Below are positions 55,697 to 64,000 of a stretch of DNA of 64,000 nt, one piece after another. The stretch spans positions 32,187 to 96,186 of the forward strand of contig CAIWTU010000093.1 of assembly GCA_903915655.1 (NCBI GenBank), read 5' to 3'. The DNA is from an uncultured Geobacter sp. GTDB taxonomy: Bacteria; Desulfobacterota; Desulfuromonadia; Geobacterales; Geobacteraceae. The notes beneath the pieces were generated by a model that was given only the letters and a program-made list of their open reading frames with translations, was not told where the DNA came from and did not search any database. The position numbers were made by a program, and so were the translations under genes. Each line of letters begins with the position of its first letter. Position 1 is the first letter of the stretch.

Positions 55697-58120
55697 TCAG
55701 GATGATTTCCCGAGGATTTTCTTTATCCGGGCTACTGCTTCCATGGCATCACGAGCGTAGAGGTCTGCACCGATTGAATCTGCATACTCCTGGGTCACCA
55801 CTGCTCCTCCAACCATTGTAAAAGTTTTGATTCCCTGGCCCCTCAATTTTTGGAGTACGTTTTCCATCTCCGACATGGTTGTGGTCATGAGGGCGGAAAG
55901 TCCTACCGCATCAACTTTCAGCTCCCTGGCTTTAGCCACAATTTTTTCGGCCGGAACGTTTTTCCCGAGGTCGAAGACCTCGAAGCCGTGGTTTTCCAGC
56001 AGCGTGCAGACTATATTTTTGCCGATGTCGTGGATGTCCCCTTCGACTGTAGCCATGAGTATTTTCCCTTGGGAAACGAAGGTCTCTCCCTTCATTTCCT
56101 TCTTGAGCCGGGTAAATGCGGTCTTCATCGTATCCGCCGAGAGCATGACCTGTGGAAGAAAAACCTGGTTCTTTTCAAAGCGCCGGCCCACTTCTTCCAA
56201 GCCGGGCAAAAGCCCCTCATTGCTTATCTCAAGGGGGGAGAGACCTTCCTCCAGCGCAAGTTCGATGAGGGGAACGATATTGTCCCGGTCGCCGCTGATA
56301 ACGGCATTTGCCAGCAAACCCCTGGTGCCCAGCGATTGTGTAGCCGGCTCCGGTTCTCCCTGTCTGCCGGTCGTAGCATCTTTGTAGGCATCGATGTAGG
56401 CCGCGGAGTGGGGATCCCTGTTCAGAATGACCATGGCCGAACGGAAGACATCCATCATTGACAGTTCTTTCGGATTTATGATCGCAGCTGTCAATCCTGC
56501 TTCCAAAGCCATGGCAAAAAAGGTTGAAGAGATAATCGGGCGACGGGGAAGGCCGAAGGATATGTTGCTCACACCGAGAACGGTGTTGGTCCCGAGTTGC
56601 TCCCTGACAAGCCGTATCGCCTTGAGGGTTTCAACCGCCTGTTTCTGTTCGGCGCTTACGGTCAATACCAGGCAGTCAATCAGAACATTCTCCGTGGGGA
56701 GAGCGTTGGCATGTGCGGCGGTGAGGATTTTCGCGGCGAGGCTGGCCCGTCCTTCGCCGGTGTCGGGTATGCCATCTTCGTTCAGGGTCAGTCCGAGGAG
56801 TGCTGCGCCATATTTTTTTGCCAGGGGAAGTACCCTGGCAAGGCTCTTCTCTTCAGCGGAAACCGAATTGATCAGTACTTTGCCGTCTGCGGCCTTCAGC
56901 CCCCTTTCCAGCGCCTCAGGATTTGAGGAATCCAAAACCAGAGGCACGGCGACCGCACCGGTTACGCAGAAAACTGCCTGCTCCATGGTCGCGGGTTCAT
57001 CTATTCCTGGCAGTCCGACATTCAGATCGAGCAGGGTTGCCCCGGCAGCGACCTGTTCCACCGCTTCGCGCCGGATATAGGAGAGCTTCCCTTCCCGCAA
57101 TTCGGCTGCAAACCCCTTTTTACCGGTCGGATTGATCCTTTCGCCGATGATGGCTGCGGGATTGTCACCACCTATTGCAATAAATCCGGTCCTACTGGAG
57201 AGGAAGGTAATCCCCTGGATTTGAGAGGAGGGGGAGAAAGAGATATTTTTCCCGTCGAGGGCTCCCCTGATTGCCCGGATATGGGCAGGTGTCGTGCCGC
57301 AGCATCCACCGATGACGCGGACACCAAGCTGCAGCATTCTGTCGTGGTAAGCGGTCATCTCTTTCGGGGTCCCGGGGAAAACCGTCTTGCCGTCCATGAG
57401 GATGGGGAGTCCGGCGTTTGCCTGGGAGATCAGCGGCAGCGCCGTGACCCTGCGCATGGCGGTGAGGACTTCATAAATTCCATCCACGCCGAGCCCGCAG
57501 TTAGAACCGATTATGTTCGCTCCGGCGGCCTCCAGGGTGATAGCCGCAGCTTCAGGCGGGGTACCGAGGACACTTCTGCCGTTATCATCGAAAGTCAGCA
57601 TGGCGATTATTGGAATGTCTGATGAAATCTCGCGGATAGCTATAACGGCAGCCCTTGCTTCCTTGATGTCAAGAAAGGTCTCCAGCGTTATGATGTCTGC
57701 CCCTGCCCTGATTACCGCTTCTGCCTGCTCGTGGAAGAGCTTGGCCATCTCGTCAAAGGTTACATCCCCGACCGGCTCTACAAACTTGCCGGTTGGTCCC
57801 AGCGAGGCTGCTACGTAGGCCCTGTCTCCGGCGACTTCCCGGGCAATGGCTACCCCTTTGGCATTTATTTCCGTCAGCCTCCCTTCCAGGCCATAGTGGG
57901 AGAGTTTAGTCCGGTTTCCGCCAAAGGTATTGGTGACGAGAATGTCGGCACCGGCGTCAAGATATTCCCGGTGTACAGCTGCTACCACCCCTGGCATGGT
58001 CAGGTTCAGTTCTTCGGGCGCCTGCCCCGGCTTAAGGCCCCGCTCCTGGAGCATGGTTCCCATTGCTCCGTCCAGCACCAGGACTCTGGCTGCGAGCGCT
58101 TCTAAAAAGGGGGGTTTCAT
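55697..58120 (-). CDS. metH: B12-dependent methionine synthase without activation domain
   Basis: The protein (807 aa from ATG 58120, with a GGAGGAG site) transfers the methyl group of methyltetrahydrofolate to homocysteine. It has the homocysteine domain (VTNTFGGNRTKLS, GGCCGTTPAHI with zinc Cys), the pterin domain (GERINPTGKKG), the cap helices and the B12 domain with the DIHDIGKN signature (residues about 692-699). The C-terminal AdoMet-dependent reactivation domain of E. coli MetH (1227 aa) is missing. The short form is common in anaerobes; reactivation may depend on a separate protein. I see no cobalamin riboswitch here. Confidence 0.94.
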   Translation of the reverse strand: MKPPFLEALAARVLVLDGAMGTMLQERGLKPGQAPEELNLTMPGVVAAVHREYLDAGADILVTNTFGGNRTKLSHYGLEGRLTEINAKGVAIAREVAGDRAYVAASLGPTGKFVEPVGDVTFDEMAKLFHEQAEAVIRAGADIITLETFLDIKEARAAVIAIREISSDIPIIAMLTFDDNGRSVLGTPPEAAAITLEAAGANIIGSNCGLGVDGIYEVLTAMRRVTALPLISQANAGLPILMDGKTVFPGTPKEMTAYHDRMLQLGVRVIGGCCGTTPAHIRAIRGALDGKNISFSPSSQIQGITFLSSRTGFIAIGGDNPAAIIGERINPTGKKGFAAELREGKLSYIRREAVEQVAAGATLLDLNVGLPGIDEPATMEQAVFCVTGAVAVPLVLDSSNPEALERGLKAADGKVLINSVSAEEKSLARVLPLAKKYGAALLGLTLNEDGIPDTGEGRASLAAKILTAAHANALPTENVLIDCLVLTVSAEQKQAVETLKAIRLVREQLGTNTVLGVSNISFGLPRRPIISSTFFAMALEAGLTAAIINPKELSMMDVFRSAMVILNRDPHSAAYIDAYKDATTGRQGEPEPATQSLGTRGLLANAVISGDRDNIVPLIELALEEGLSPLEISNEGLLPGLEEVGRRFEKNQVFLPQVMLSADTMKTAFTRLKKEMKGETFVSQGKILMATVEGDIHDIGKNIVCTLLENHGFEVFDLGKNVPAEKIVAKARELKVDAVGLSALMTTTMSEMENVLQKLRGQGIKTFTMVGGAVVTQEYADSIGADLYARDAMEAVARIKKILGKSS

Positions 58121-58142
58121 AAAGGTCTCTCCTCCGGTTTTT

Positions 58143-58745
58143 TCATCGTTGTACGGGGGGTGATGGCGCATCCTTTTTCTTCTCCAGCCGGAAATCTGCT
58201 TCCATCGGCATCCTGAGGTCAAGATGCCCCTTCAGGGTTTCCGCGGTCCGTCCTTCCAGCAGGAACTTTACCCTTTTGATCCGGGGGAAATTGAATAGTA
58301 TCGTGTCCACAATCGAGTAAACGGCAGTAGTTTCAGAGGAACTCCCCCCCGGCAGTCCGTTTGCGAACGCCTGGTTGATATCGATTACGGCAGTCTCCCC
58401 GTTAACCTGAACGGAATTGACTATCGCAACAGCTGGAAGGGTGGGTGCCAGATCGCCAATTGGTCCGTTTGACAGTTCCTCGATGGCGTTTTGCACGCAT
58501 ACCGACAGATCGCTGCCGCAGGAATCTATCTCGCGGGTTTCCCGCGCCAGTCCCTGTCCGTCATTCGTTGCAAAAAAGAGTGATATCAGCATGGTCCCTG
58601 ACGGTTGGGACTGAGCTGACCCGGTCGGTTGCTGGCCCCTCCCATTATATTTCTGCAGCATGAGCGCGCCGATAAAGAGTGCGGCGATAATAAAGGCAAC
58701 TGACAGGAGTGACTTGACGTTGCGAATCCTTGGATGTTTCTGCAT
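58143..58745 (-). CDS. GerMN-domain protein with an N-terminal anchor
   Basis: The protein (200 aa) has a single N-terminal membrane span (LLSVAFIIAALFIGALMLQ) and a GerMN domain (about residues 50-170), with the typical AIEELSNGPIG and VNGETAVIDINQAFANGLPG patterns. GerMN domains occur in Gram-positive germination proteins and in many Gram-negative proteins of unknown function. It is probably anchored in the inner membrane and faces the periplasm. It lies between murI and metH and may be in one transcript with them. Confidence 0.85.
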   Translation of the reverse strand: MQKHPRIRNVKSLLSVAFIIAALFIGALMLQKYNGRGQQPTGSAQSQPSGTMLISLFFATNDGQGLARETREIDSCGSDLSVCVQNAIEELSNGPIGDLAPTLPAVAIVNSVQVNGETAVIDINQAFANGLPGGSSSETTAVYSIVDTILFNFPRIKRVKFLLEGRTAETLKGHLDLRMPMEADFRLEKKKDAPSPPVQR

Positions 58746-58760
58746 GCTTCCCTTTCGGTT

Positions 58761-59567
58761 TTACGGGCTTTCCAGGCTTACCTGGTGAACATCCCCCAGT
58801 TTGCCGCCCAGAAAGCGGTTGCCGACCCGGATAAATCCGGCCGGTACGTCGGTTACAAAGTAATGACGATTCCCTTTTTCCGAAGAGGGGCGGAGCAGGT
58901 TGCTGCCAGCGAGAATTTCAGCTACCGAGTGCGCCGTTTCCTCTGCGGAATCGACAAGAGTAACGTCCTTGCCCATCACCTCGGCAATAATCTCCTTGAG
59001 GATGGGGTAGTGGGTGCAGCCAAGCACCAGGGTATCGACTCCGGCATTTTTCAGCCCGAGCAGGTACGTCCGAGCAGTGAGCCGGGCAACCTCGTTATCT
59101 ACCCAGCCCTCCTCGGCCAACGGTACGAAAAGCGGACATGCCAGTGTCAAGACCTCTATTCCCGGATTTATCCGCTTTATGGCCTTGGTATATGCGCTAC
59201 TTTTAATAGTCCCTTCTGTACCGATAACGCCGACCTTACCGCTTCTGGTTATCGAGGCGGCGCGGCGGGCGCCTGGTTCGATGACGCCGACGATCGGTAT
59301 ATCGAATCGGTTCTTCAGTGAATCGAGACAGACTGCTGAAACGGTATTGCAGGCCGCCACAAGTATCTTTATGTCACGCTTAAGCAGAAACGTAGTGATT
59401 TCATGGGCGTAACGGGTGACAGTCTGCGGAGATTTTGTCCCGTAGGGGACCCTGGCGGTATCGCCGAGATAAATAGTGTCCTCCTGGGGAAGAACCTTGA
59501 AGATCTCTTTAAGAACCGTCAGACCTCCGACTCCGGAGTCGAATATACCGATAGCTTTCCAAGTCAA
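58761..59567 (-). CDS. murI: Glutamate racemase
   Basis: MurI makes D-glutamate for peptidoglycan. The protein (268 aa from the TTG at 59567) has the family motifs GIFDSGVGGLTVLKEI, VAACNTVSAV (first catalytic Cys), VIGTEGTI and LVLGCTHYPIL (second catalytic Cys). The TTG is chosen because it has a GGAG site and gives the normal length; the frame is open for another 15 codons upstream. It lies 15 bases from the GerMN gene. Confidence 0.94.
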   Translation of the reverse strand: MTWKAIGIFDSGVGGLTVLKEIFKVLPQEDTIYLGDTARVPYGTKSPQTVTRYAHEITTFLLKRDIKILVAACNTVSAVCLDSLKNRFDIPIVGVIEPGARRAASITRSGKVGVIGTEGTIKSSAYTKAIKRINPGIEVLTLACPLFVPLAEEGWVDNEVARLTARTYLLGLKNAGVDTLVLGCTHYPILKEIIAEVMGKDVTLVDSAEETAHSVAEILAGSNLLRPSSEKGNRHYFVTDVPAGFIRVGNRFLGGKLGDVHQVSLESP

Positions 59568-59813
59568 TGTATTAACTCCAGCTGTTGGGGCTTTTTGAAC
59601 GACCTGCAGCAAGTCCGATATGAAGAGGGTCTGTAAAACCGGAAATGTGGGCAGGCACTAAAACCTGCATGATATTTTACGTGCCGTACCTTTGTCAAGG
59701 TATTTGGAGTTGTCCGGCAATACCCTGAAAGCCCCTTTCGATCGATATTAAGGCTTTGATTTGCACTGGAAATCTGCTATTTGTTGATATAGACAGAATA
59801 TATGGGGGGGGTA

Positions 59814-60152
59814 ATGGACAAGCAGGAGATGATTAATAAAACAAGAGAAACTCTCTCCCCTTTTGAGACCGATCATGTTGTCCAGTTTATGAAAAATCTG
59901 TCTTTGAAAAGCGCCATGGAAAACCCCTGGATAATCGGGGCCTTTCTTGCGATCTTTTTTTTCGCGGTAATAAAACGCTCGAAATTTGTCCTTTTGACCC
60001 TCTTTACAATCATCTCCCTCATGGTTTTAATGCGGTACACCTTCCAGTCAGGCGGTGACGAACTGACATTGTCGTCGACCCTCCCGTTTTTATTCGGGGG
60101 GTTGCTCATCGGTCTTGTAATCATCTACTTCTCTTTTATAAAATCGGAATAA
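59814..60152 (+). CDS. Small two-span membrane protein
   Basis: I do not recognise this 112-residue protein. It has a polar N-terminal part (MDKQEMINKTRETLSPFETD) and two or three hydrophobic segments (AIFFFAVIKRSKFVLLTLFT, then FLFGGLLIGLVIIYFSF). A GGGGGGG stretch seven bases before the ATG serves as the ribosome site. It ends six bases before the BcrC-like gene and opens the five-gene plus-strand cluster that ends at 62814, which suggests it acts with that cluster. Confidence 0.75.
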   Translation: MDKQEMINKTRETLSPFETDHVVQFMKNLSLKSAMENPWIIGAFLAIFFFAVIKRSKFVLLTLFTIISLMVLMRYTFQSGGDELTLSSTLPFLFGGLLIGLVIIYFSFIKSE

Positions 60153-60158
60153 AGCGCC

Positions 60159-61142
60159 TTGAAACGAGTTGGCTTTACTACAACAATTCCCATAGAAATT
60201 ATAGTGGCAGCGGGGAAACTACCGGTTGACCTGAACAATCTCTTCATTACCGGCGGGAGAGGGGGTCAACTGATTGAAATGGCTGAACTGGAAGGGTTTC
60301 CGCGCAATATCTGCGGTTGGATAAAGGGGATCTATGCCGCGGCGCTGGAAAGCGGTATAAAAGAGATTGTTGCCGTGACCGAAGGTGATTGCAGCAATAC
60401 CAGGGCCCTTATGGAGGTTCTTTCCCTGCGGGGTATTACGGCAATCCCTTTTGCGTTCCCCGGCGACAGGAGTCCTGAAAGCCTGCGCCTCGAGATAGAA
60501 AAGCTGATGGAGCATTTCGGTGTCGGCTGGGAGGCGGTAAACCGGTCCCGGCAGCGCCTGGAGCGGATCAGACTAAAAGTCCGGGAGATTGATCGCCTTA
60601 CCTGGCAGGAGAATCTCGTGACCGGCGAAGAGAACCACTACTATCAGGTTGCCACCTCGGATATGAATGGTAATATTGACGGTTTTGAGGCGGAACTCGA
60701 TGAGTTTCTTGACAAGATCCGAATTCGCAAGCCACTCCGGGATCGGCTACGGCTTGCCTACATCGGCGTTCCGCCAATCATCGAGGGGCTTTATCCCTTT
60801 CTCGAGTCCAAAGGCGCCCGGGTTGTCTTCAACGAGACCCAGCGGCAATTTTCAATGCCTTACGGCATATCCGACCTGGTCGAACAGTATCGGTCGTATA
60901 CGTACCCTTATGACATCTTTACAAGGTTGGCCGACATTGCCATTGAGCTCGAAAAAAGGCGCGTTGATGCCGTTGTTCATTATGTGCAATCGTTCTGTTT
61001 CCGGCAGATCGAGGATATGGTTATCCGCCAGACGCTCCGTTTGCCGGTTTTGACGCTGGAAGGGGATAAGCCTGCTTCGGTTGATGCCAGGACCGGGATC
61101 CGGATTGAAAGCTTTCTGGAAATGGTCGAGGAGAATTCATGA
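60159..61142 (+). CDS. BcrC/HgdD-like [4Fe-4S] protein
   Basis: The protein (327 aa, TTG start) belongs to the 2-hydroxyacyl-CoA dehydratase/benzoyl-CoA reductase D-component family. Three cysteines that could hold the cluster are Cys52 (RNICGW), Cys78 (EGDCSN) and Cys280 (VQSFCFRQIED). Only this one subunit-like gene and an activase are present, instead of the two dehydratase or four reductase genes. It could be a double-cubane-type protein reduced by the activase or a dehydratase with its partner elsewhere. The activase ATG overlaps its end by four bases. Confidence 0.85.
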   Translation: MKRVGFTTTIPIEIIVAAGKLPVDLNNLFITGGRGGQLIEMAELEGFPRNICGWIKGIYAAALESGIKEIVAVTEGDCSNTRALMEVLSLRGITAIPFAFPGDRSPESLRLEIEKLMEHFGVGWEAVNRSRQRLERIRLKVREIDRLTWQENLVTGEENHYYQVATSDMNGNIDGFEAELDEFLDKIRIRKPLRDRLRLAYIGVPPIIEGLYPFLESKGARVVFNETQRQFSMPYGISDLVEQYRSYTYPYDIFTRLADIAIELEKRRVDAVVHYVQSFCFRQIEDMVIRQTLRLPVLTLEGDKPASVDARTGIRIESFLEMVEENS

Positions 61143-61915
61143 AAATCGGGATCGATCTGGGAAGCAGAAAGGTCAAATTTGCGGTCGTGGAAAACGGCTC
61201 GTTAATCCGTCTGGAAGCCTGCGACACCCTCGGCTTTTACAAGCAATTCGGCAGACTGGTTGACGAAGAGCTGACCTTCGATCTCGCGGCGACAGGGATG
61301 TTTGCCGAGAGTGAACTTGCAGACCCTTCAATCGTGGTGACCGGGTACGGCCGTAATACGCTTAATTACAAAGGGGCGAGGGTAATTTCGGAAATCAGGG
61401 CGCATGTGGCAGGAGCGAAGTTTCAGACCGGCCTTAAAGATTTTACCCTGCTTGATCTTGGCGGACAGGACACCAAGGTTGCAATGGTCAGCAACGGCAG
61501 ACTCGCGGATTTCATGATGAATGACAAGTGTGCCGCAAGCAGCGGCCGCTACCTGGAAACCATGGCAACGATCCTTGAGGTCACCCTTGACGAGCTCTCT
61601 TCCCACTGGGAGGATCCTGTCCCATTGGACAGCACCTGCGGCATCTTTGGGGAATCGGAGCTTATCGGGCAGATTCTGAGAGGATATCCGATCGGCAGGC
61701 TCTGTGCGGGAGTGAATCAAACCCTCGTCAAGCGCGTTTTGCCGATGCTGAAGCGGTTTCCTTCGCCAAACCTCGTGCTGACCGGGGGGGTAGCCCTGGA
61801 CAAAGCGCTGGTCAAATTGCTGGAGCTGGGGAGCTGCCAGCCGGTTATTGTTCCTGAACAACCGCAGCACAACGGTGCCATCGGCTGCGCTGTCATCGAA
61901 TTTATTCGGGACTAA
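61139..61915 (+). CDS. ATP-dependent activase (HgdC/BadF type)
   Basis: The protein (258 aa) is an ASKHA-fold ATPase that passes electrons to its partner enzyme at low potential while hydrolysing ATP. It has the phosphate-binding GIDLGSRKVKF, LDLGGQDTKV, and the two cysteines (Cys131 in NDKCAASSGRYLE and Cys167 in STCGIFGESE) that hold a [4Fe-4S] cluster between two subunits. The gene overlaps the BcrC-like gene, so the pair is almost certainly a functional unit. Confidence 0.93.
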   Translation: MKIGIDLGSRKVKFAVVENGSLIRLEACDTLGFYKQFGRLVDEELTFDLAATGMFAESELADPSIVVTGYGRNTLNYKGARVISEIRAHVAGAKFQTGLKDFTLLDLGGQDTKVAMVSNGRLADFMMNDKCAASSGRYLETMATILEVTLDELSSHWEDPVPLDSTCGIFGESELIGQILRGYPIGRLCAGVNQTLVKRVLPMLKRFPSPNLVLTGGVALDKALVKLLELGSCQPVIVPEQPQHNGAIGCAVIEFIRD

Positions 61916-61957
61916 TTTTCCCGCACTTCTCTACGGGATGATTCCTTGAGGATTTCT

Positions 61958-62233
61958 ATGCGTATCACCGGAAAAGATTGGCTCTTCATTACCCTCATAG
62001 GCGTAGTTCTCCTTCTTATTGTCGCCGTCTCCGGTAAAGAGAGGACCAGTAAAGTCCCCTACGACAGCGCCCACCTTCCATTTTATGAGATCATGAAAAA
62101 AACCGGCAGCAAGAAGGAAGCTGAAAAGGGGTGTGAGGCCTGCCATAACGAAAAAGCTATTCTCTTTCCCAAGAGACACCCCCGCAAAAATCGCTGTCTC
62201 TTCTGCCATAAAATGAAGCAGGAGGGACAATGA
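61958..62233 (+). CDS. Small membrane-anchored dihaem c-type cytochrome
   Basis: The protein (91 aa) has an N-terminal membrane span (LFITLIGVVLLLIVAVSG) and two haem motifs, CEACH (59-63) and CLFCH (80-84), in a short periplasmic domain. The ATG at 61958 has a GAGG site. It follows the activase by 43 bases and overlaps the metallopeptidase start by four. It may be an electron carrier; the link to the activase is by position only. Confidence 0.8.
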   Translation: MRITGKDWLFITLIGVVLLLIVAVSGKERTSKVPYDSAHLPFYEIMKKTGSKKEAEKGCEACHNEKAILFPKRHPRKNRCLFCHKMKQEGQ

Positions 62234-62814
62234 GCGCCCTGAACCTGACCAGATCGATGGAGCGACTTATTGTCGATATTGTTGCCCGGGTGCCGGAACT
62301 GTCCCATATAGAGCCAGAGAGGGTTCTGGTTTGTGTCGCGTCAACCCGCAGCGGGGGCGTTCACGGAACCTACGCAAAGATCCACCCGCTCCGCTTCAGA
62401 GGAGGAGAAAGCGTCATGGCGTCGCGTTGCGGGATGAAAAAGGTGAGATATATAATGCCTGCCGTCACGCGCAAGGGGGTTGATATGCTATATATCGTCT
62501 ATTTTCTCCTTCCCCGCTTTCTCAACCTTACGCTGCGGGAAAAACTGATTACAATAATTCATGAACTTTACCACATTTCACCTGAGTTTGACGGGGACAT
62601 CCGCCGTTTTCCAGGGAAAAACTATGCGCACGGCAGTTCCAGGAAGAGGTACAACGACACCATGTCACAACTTGCCGAGCGGTATCTCCAGGCGTTTGAT
62701 GATGAGAGTCTGGTGAGCTTTCTGGAGGGTGATATGGCGGCAATTCGCACCAGGCACAGGGTAATAGTCGGTAGAAGGCTGGCTGCGCCGCGGATTCGGA
62801 TGGAAACTGATTAA
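62230..62814 (+). CDS. Putative zinc metallopeptidase
   Basis: The protein (194 aa) has an HELYH zinc motif (residues 111-115) followed by SPEFDGDIRRF, which fits a family of predicted metallopeptidases without a known substrate. The N-terminal part (VLVCVASTRSGGVHGTYAKI) is also conserved in that family. The ATG lies in an ATGA overlap with the cytochrome stop and has a GGAGG site. It is the last gene of the cluster. Confidence 0.78.
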   Translation: MSALNLTRSMERLIVDIVARVPELSHIEPERVLVCVASTRSGGVHGTYAKIHPLRFRGGESVMASRCGMKKVRYIMPAVTRKGVDMLYIVYFLLPRFLNLTLREKLITIIHELYHISPEFDGDIRRFPGKNYAHGSSRKRYNDTMSQLAERYLQAFDDESLVSFLEGDMAAIRTRHRVIVGRRLAAPRIRMETD

Positions 62815-62837
62815 CTACCCTTTTCGGAGCGAGGGAT

Positions 62838-63425
62838 TCAGGCCGATTTCTGAAAGATCAGTTTTGAGGTCGGTACCTGATCATGAAGCCTCTCATCGTA
62901 AGAGAGGATGTCGCCGGGAAAGCCCGAAAACATAGTGTAAAGCTCATCCGGCCGGAGCAGAAATTCCGTTTTGTGGGTTGTCGGGACGAACGGAGAATTG
63001 AGGAGAGTGTCGATAATCAATACCCCTTTCTTATTGAGCGCCCCCACTGCCTTGGGGATAAGCTCACGCAGAAGGAAGTTGAAATTTATAATTAGGTCGT
63101 AGGTTTCAGTGAATTCATACCCTTCCAGATTTGCGATTCGAAAGTCTATCTCCAGCTCTTCCCGCTCCATCCAGTTTTTTGCCTTTTGCAGGCCAGCCTC
63201 CGATCTGTCCAATCCTGTAACCGTAAAGCGCCGCATTGCCAGGAAAATGCTGTTCCTTCCCTCACCACAGGCGATATCGAGCGCCTTTCGGCCTGGTATG
63301 ATCGACTCGATGGATTCGATGTTTGTTTCAAGATAGGGAGAAGGATTAGTTCCCAGGATAAATTCAGTACTTTTGAAGAGTTCATCCCATTTGTTCTCTT
63401 CAGCGCTCTTGGTACCTTCGGACAT
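62838..63425 (-). CDS. Class I SAM-dependent methyltransferase
   Basis: The protein (195 aa from ATG 63425) has a SAM-binding motif (ALDIACGEGRNSIFLA), motif post I (VTGLDRSEAGLQKAK) and a later YDLIINFNFLLRELIP stretch, typical of small methyltransferases related to tellurite-resistance TehB. The substrate is not predictable. The open frame continues upstream, but the chosen ATG gives the usual length and has a GGAG site. Confidence 0.85.
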   Translation of the reverse strand: MSEGTKSAEENKWDELFKSTEFILGTNPSPYLETNIESIESIIPGRKALDIACGEGRNSIFLAMRRFTVTGLDRSEAGLQKAKNWMEREELEIDFRIANLEGYEFTETYDLIINFNFLLRELIPKAVGALNKKGVLIIDTLLNSPFVPTTHKTEFLLRPDELYTMFSGFPGDILSYDERLHDQVPTSKLIFQKSA

Positions 63426-63519
63426 CCGTTCTCTCCTTCTTGGACAACTCACTGAGGAAATGCAATCGAAGACAAGCATGTTAAAATGCAGTTGTAGCAT
63501 TATGCGCCGAGTGTGCTAA

Positions 63520-63643
63520 TCAGGCAATAGTTTCCATACCTTTTCTCATAACCAAATCAAGTAACTTTAAAGCAGGTCCGCTGGGGTGTTTTTTCCCACT
63601 TTCCCATTTACTCACAGTGCCGGTAGTGACTGTTAAATATTTA
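63520..63643 (-). pseudogene. C-terminal part of an XRE-type regulator, cut by an IS
   Basis: The remaining codons read TVSKWESGKKHPSGPALKLL, the recognition helix and following part of an XRE/HigA-like helix-turn-helix. The 5' part is missing because an insertion sequence begins at 63644. In the original gene this could have been an antitoxin, but the toxin is not visible. Confidence 0.75.
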
Positions 63644-64000
63644 GGCCTCTCCGGCAGAATCAGTGGTTAAAGCTGTTTAAAAAATAAGGGCATTGCCTTC
63701 TATTGCCGAGTAAGATGGTTTTTACGAGAAACTATCAAATCAGTAAGTGAGAAGACAATGCTTATCAAGACTTTACTGAATCAACTGGAACATTTCAAGT
63801 CATTCATTTTTGGAGCCGTTACATTACAGACGGTCAACGGATCAGAAGCCCTTGTGGTAGAGATTAAATCACGGGCGAACTCAAAACCCGAGTGCCCAGT
63901 TTGCGCTAGGCGTGGCAAAAAATACGATATGCGAGATACTCGAATGTTCGAGTATGTTCCGATCTGGGCGTTCAAAGTGTTCTTTCAGTATACGCCTCGC
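63644..64000 (+). mobile_element. ISL3-type insertion sequence, left end
   Basis: The terminal sequence GGCCTCTCCGGCAGAATCAG is like the ISL3-family inverted repeat, and a transposase frame follows. The other end and any target duplication lie beyond the window. Confidence 0.75.
63758..64000 (+). CDS. ISL3-type transposase, N-terminal part
   Basis: The frame starts at ATG 63758 and is open to the window end. The visible 81 residues contain the ISL3 zinc motif CPVCARRGKKYDMRDTRMFE and the VPIWAFKVFF segment. The catalytic part is outside the window, so it is not known whether the copy is complete. Confidence 0.82.
   Translation, partial: MLIKTLLNQLEHFKSFIFGAVTLQTVNGSEALVVEIKSRANSKPECPVCARRGKKYDMRDTRMFEYVPIWAFKVFFQYTPR

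Noticed and set aside
1..64000. CRISPR arrays and cas genes
   Set aside because: No evenly spaced direct repeats with unique spacers were seen. The GGTACC cluster has irregular spacing and motifs that are too short.

Overview
The window looks like the chromosome of an anaerobic deltaproteobacterium of the Geobacteraceae type (inference). Support comes from a single-chain pyruvate:ferredoxin oxidoreductase, an MglA/MglB polarity pair, a BcrC/HgdD-like iron-sulfur protein with its ATP-dependent activase, a small two-haem c-type cytochrome, a methionine synthase without the reactivation domain, and an RND efflux operon. No 16S rRNA gene or species marker is present, so the genus is not fixed.

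Left core (1-21077): the 3' part of a radical SAM gene, manC, a YchF-like GTPase with an altered P-loop, mglA and mglB (minus strand), nifJ, recR, a YbaB-type nucleoid protein, dnaX and the SRP RNA. Next come a secreted cyclase-family enzyme and a TetR-controlled efflux operon (TetR, a 26-residue membrane peptide, adaptor, RND pump, outer-membrane channel). A decayed sensor gene and a DUF523/DUF1722 protein close this part.

Integrated island (about 21.55-47.47 kb): it sits in the 3' end of a tRNA-Ser(GGA) gene, with a P4-type tyrosine recombinase next to the tRNA and a degenerate copy of the tRNA-end/terminator region at the far left. Beyond that left end lie the first 19 codons of a second P4-type integrase and a DinD-like fragment, so an older island probably occupied the same site. 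Nearly all island genes run leftwards. The right part is a replication and mobility module: AlpA-like regulator, TOPRIM/DUF3631 primase-helicase, small proteins, a second tyrosine recombinase and a membrane protein. The middle is a defence-type block: a Fic protein, hsdM, an hsdS interrupted by an in-frame TGA, hsdR, a YgjP-like metallopeptidase, a 791-residue protein that I do not recognise, a DUF91/NucS-like nuclease and a Schlafen-AlbA/ATPase protein. The 791-residue protein has a zinc ribbon and a PD-(D/E)XK-like C-terminal region. The left part has a 60-residue conserved protein, a RhuM-Fic protein and several small unknown genes. The tight chain from hsdM to the DUF91 gene, with two further predicted nucleases behind a type I restriction system, is the best candidate for an undescribed system.

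Right core (47.5-64 kb): a PHP-family hydrolase, a response regulator, a NUDT9-like ADP-ribose hydrolase, a protein with two receiver-like regions, a DUF362/ferredoxin protein, a pseudopilin-like protein and a split transketolase. Then come metH, a GerMN protein, murI, the five-gene cluster with the BcrC-like protein and activase, and a methyltransferase. At the edge an ISL3-type insertion sequence cuts an XRE-type regulator gene and runs out of the window.
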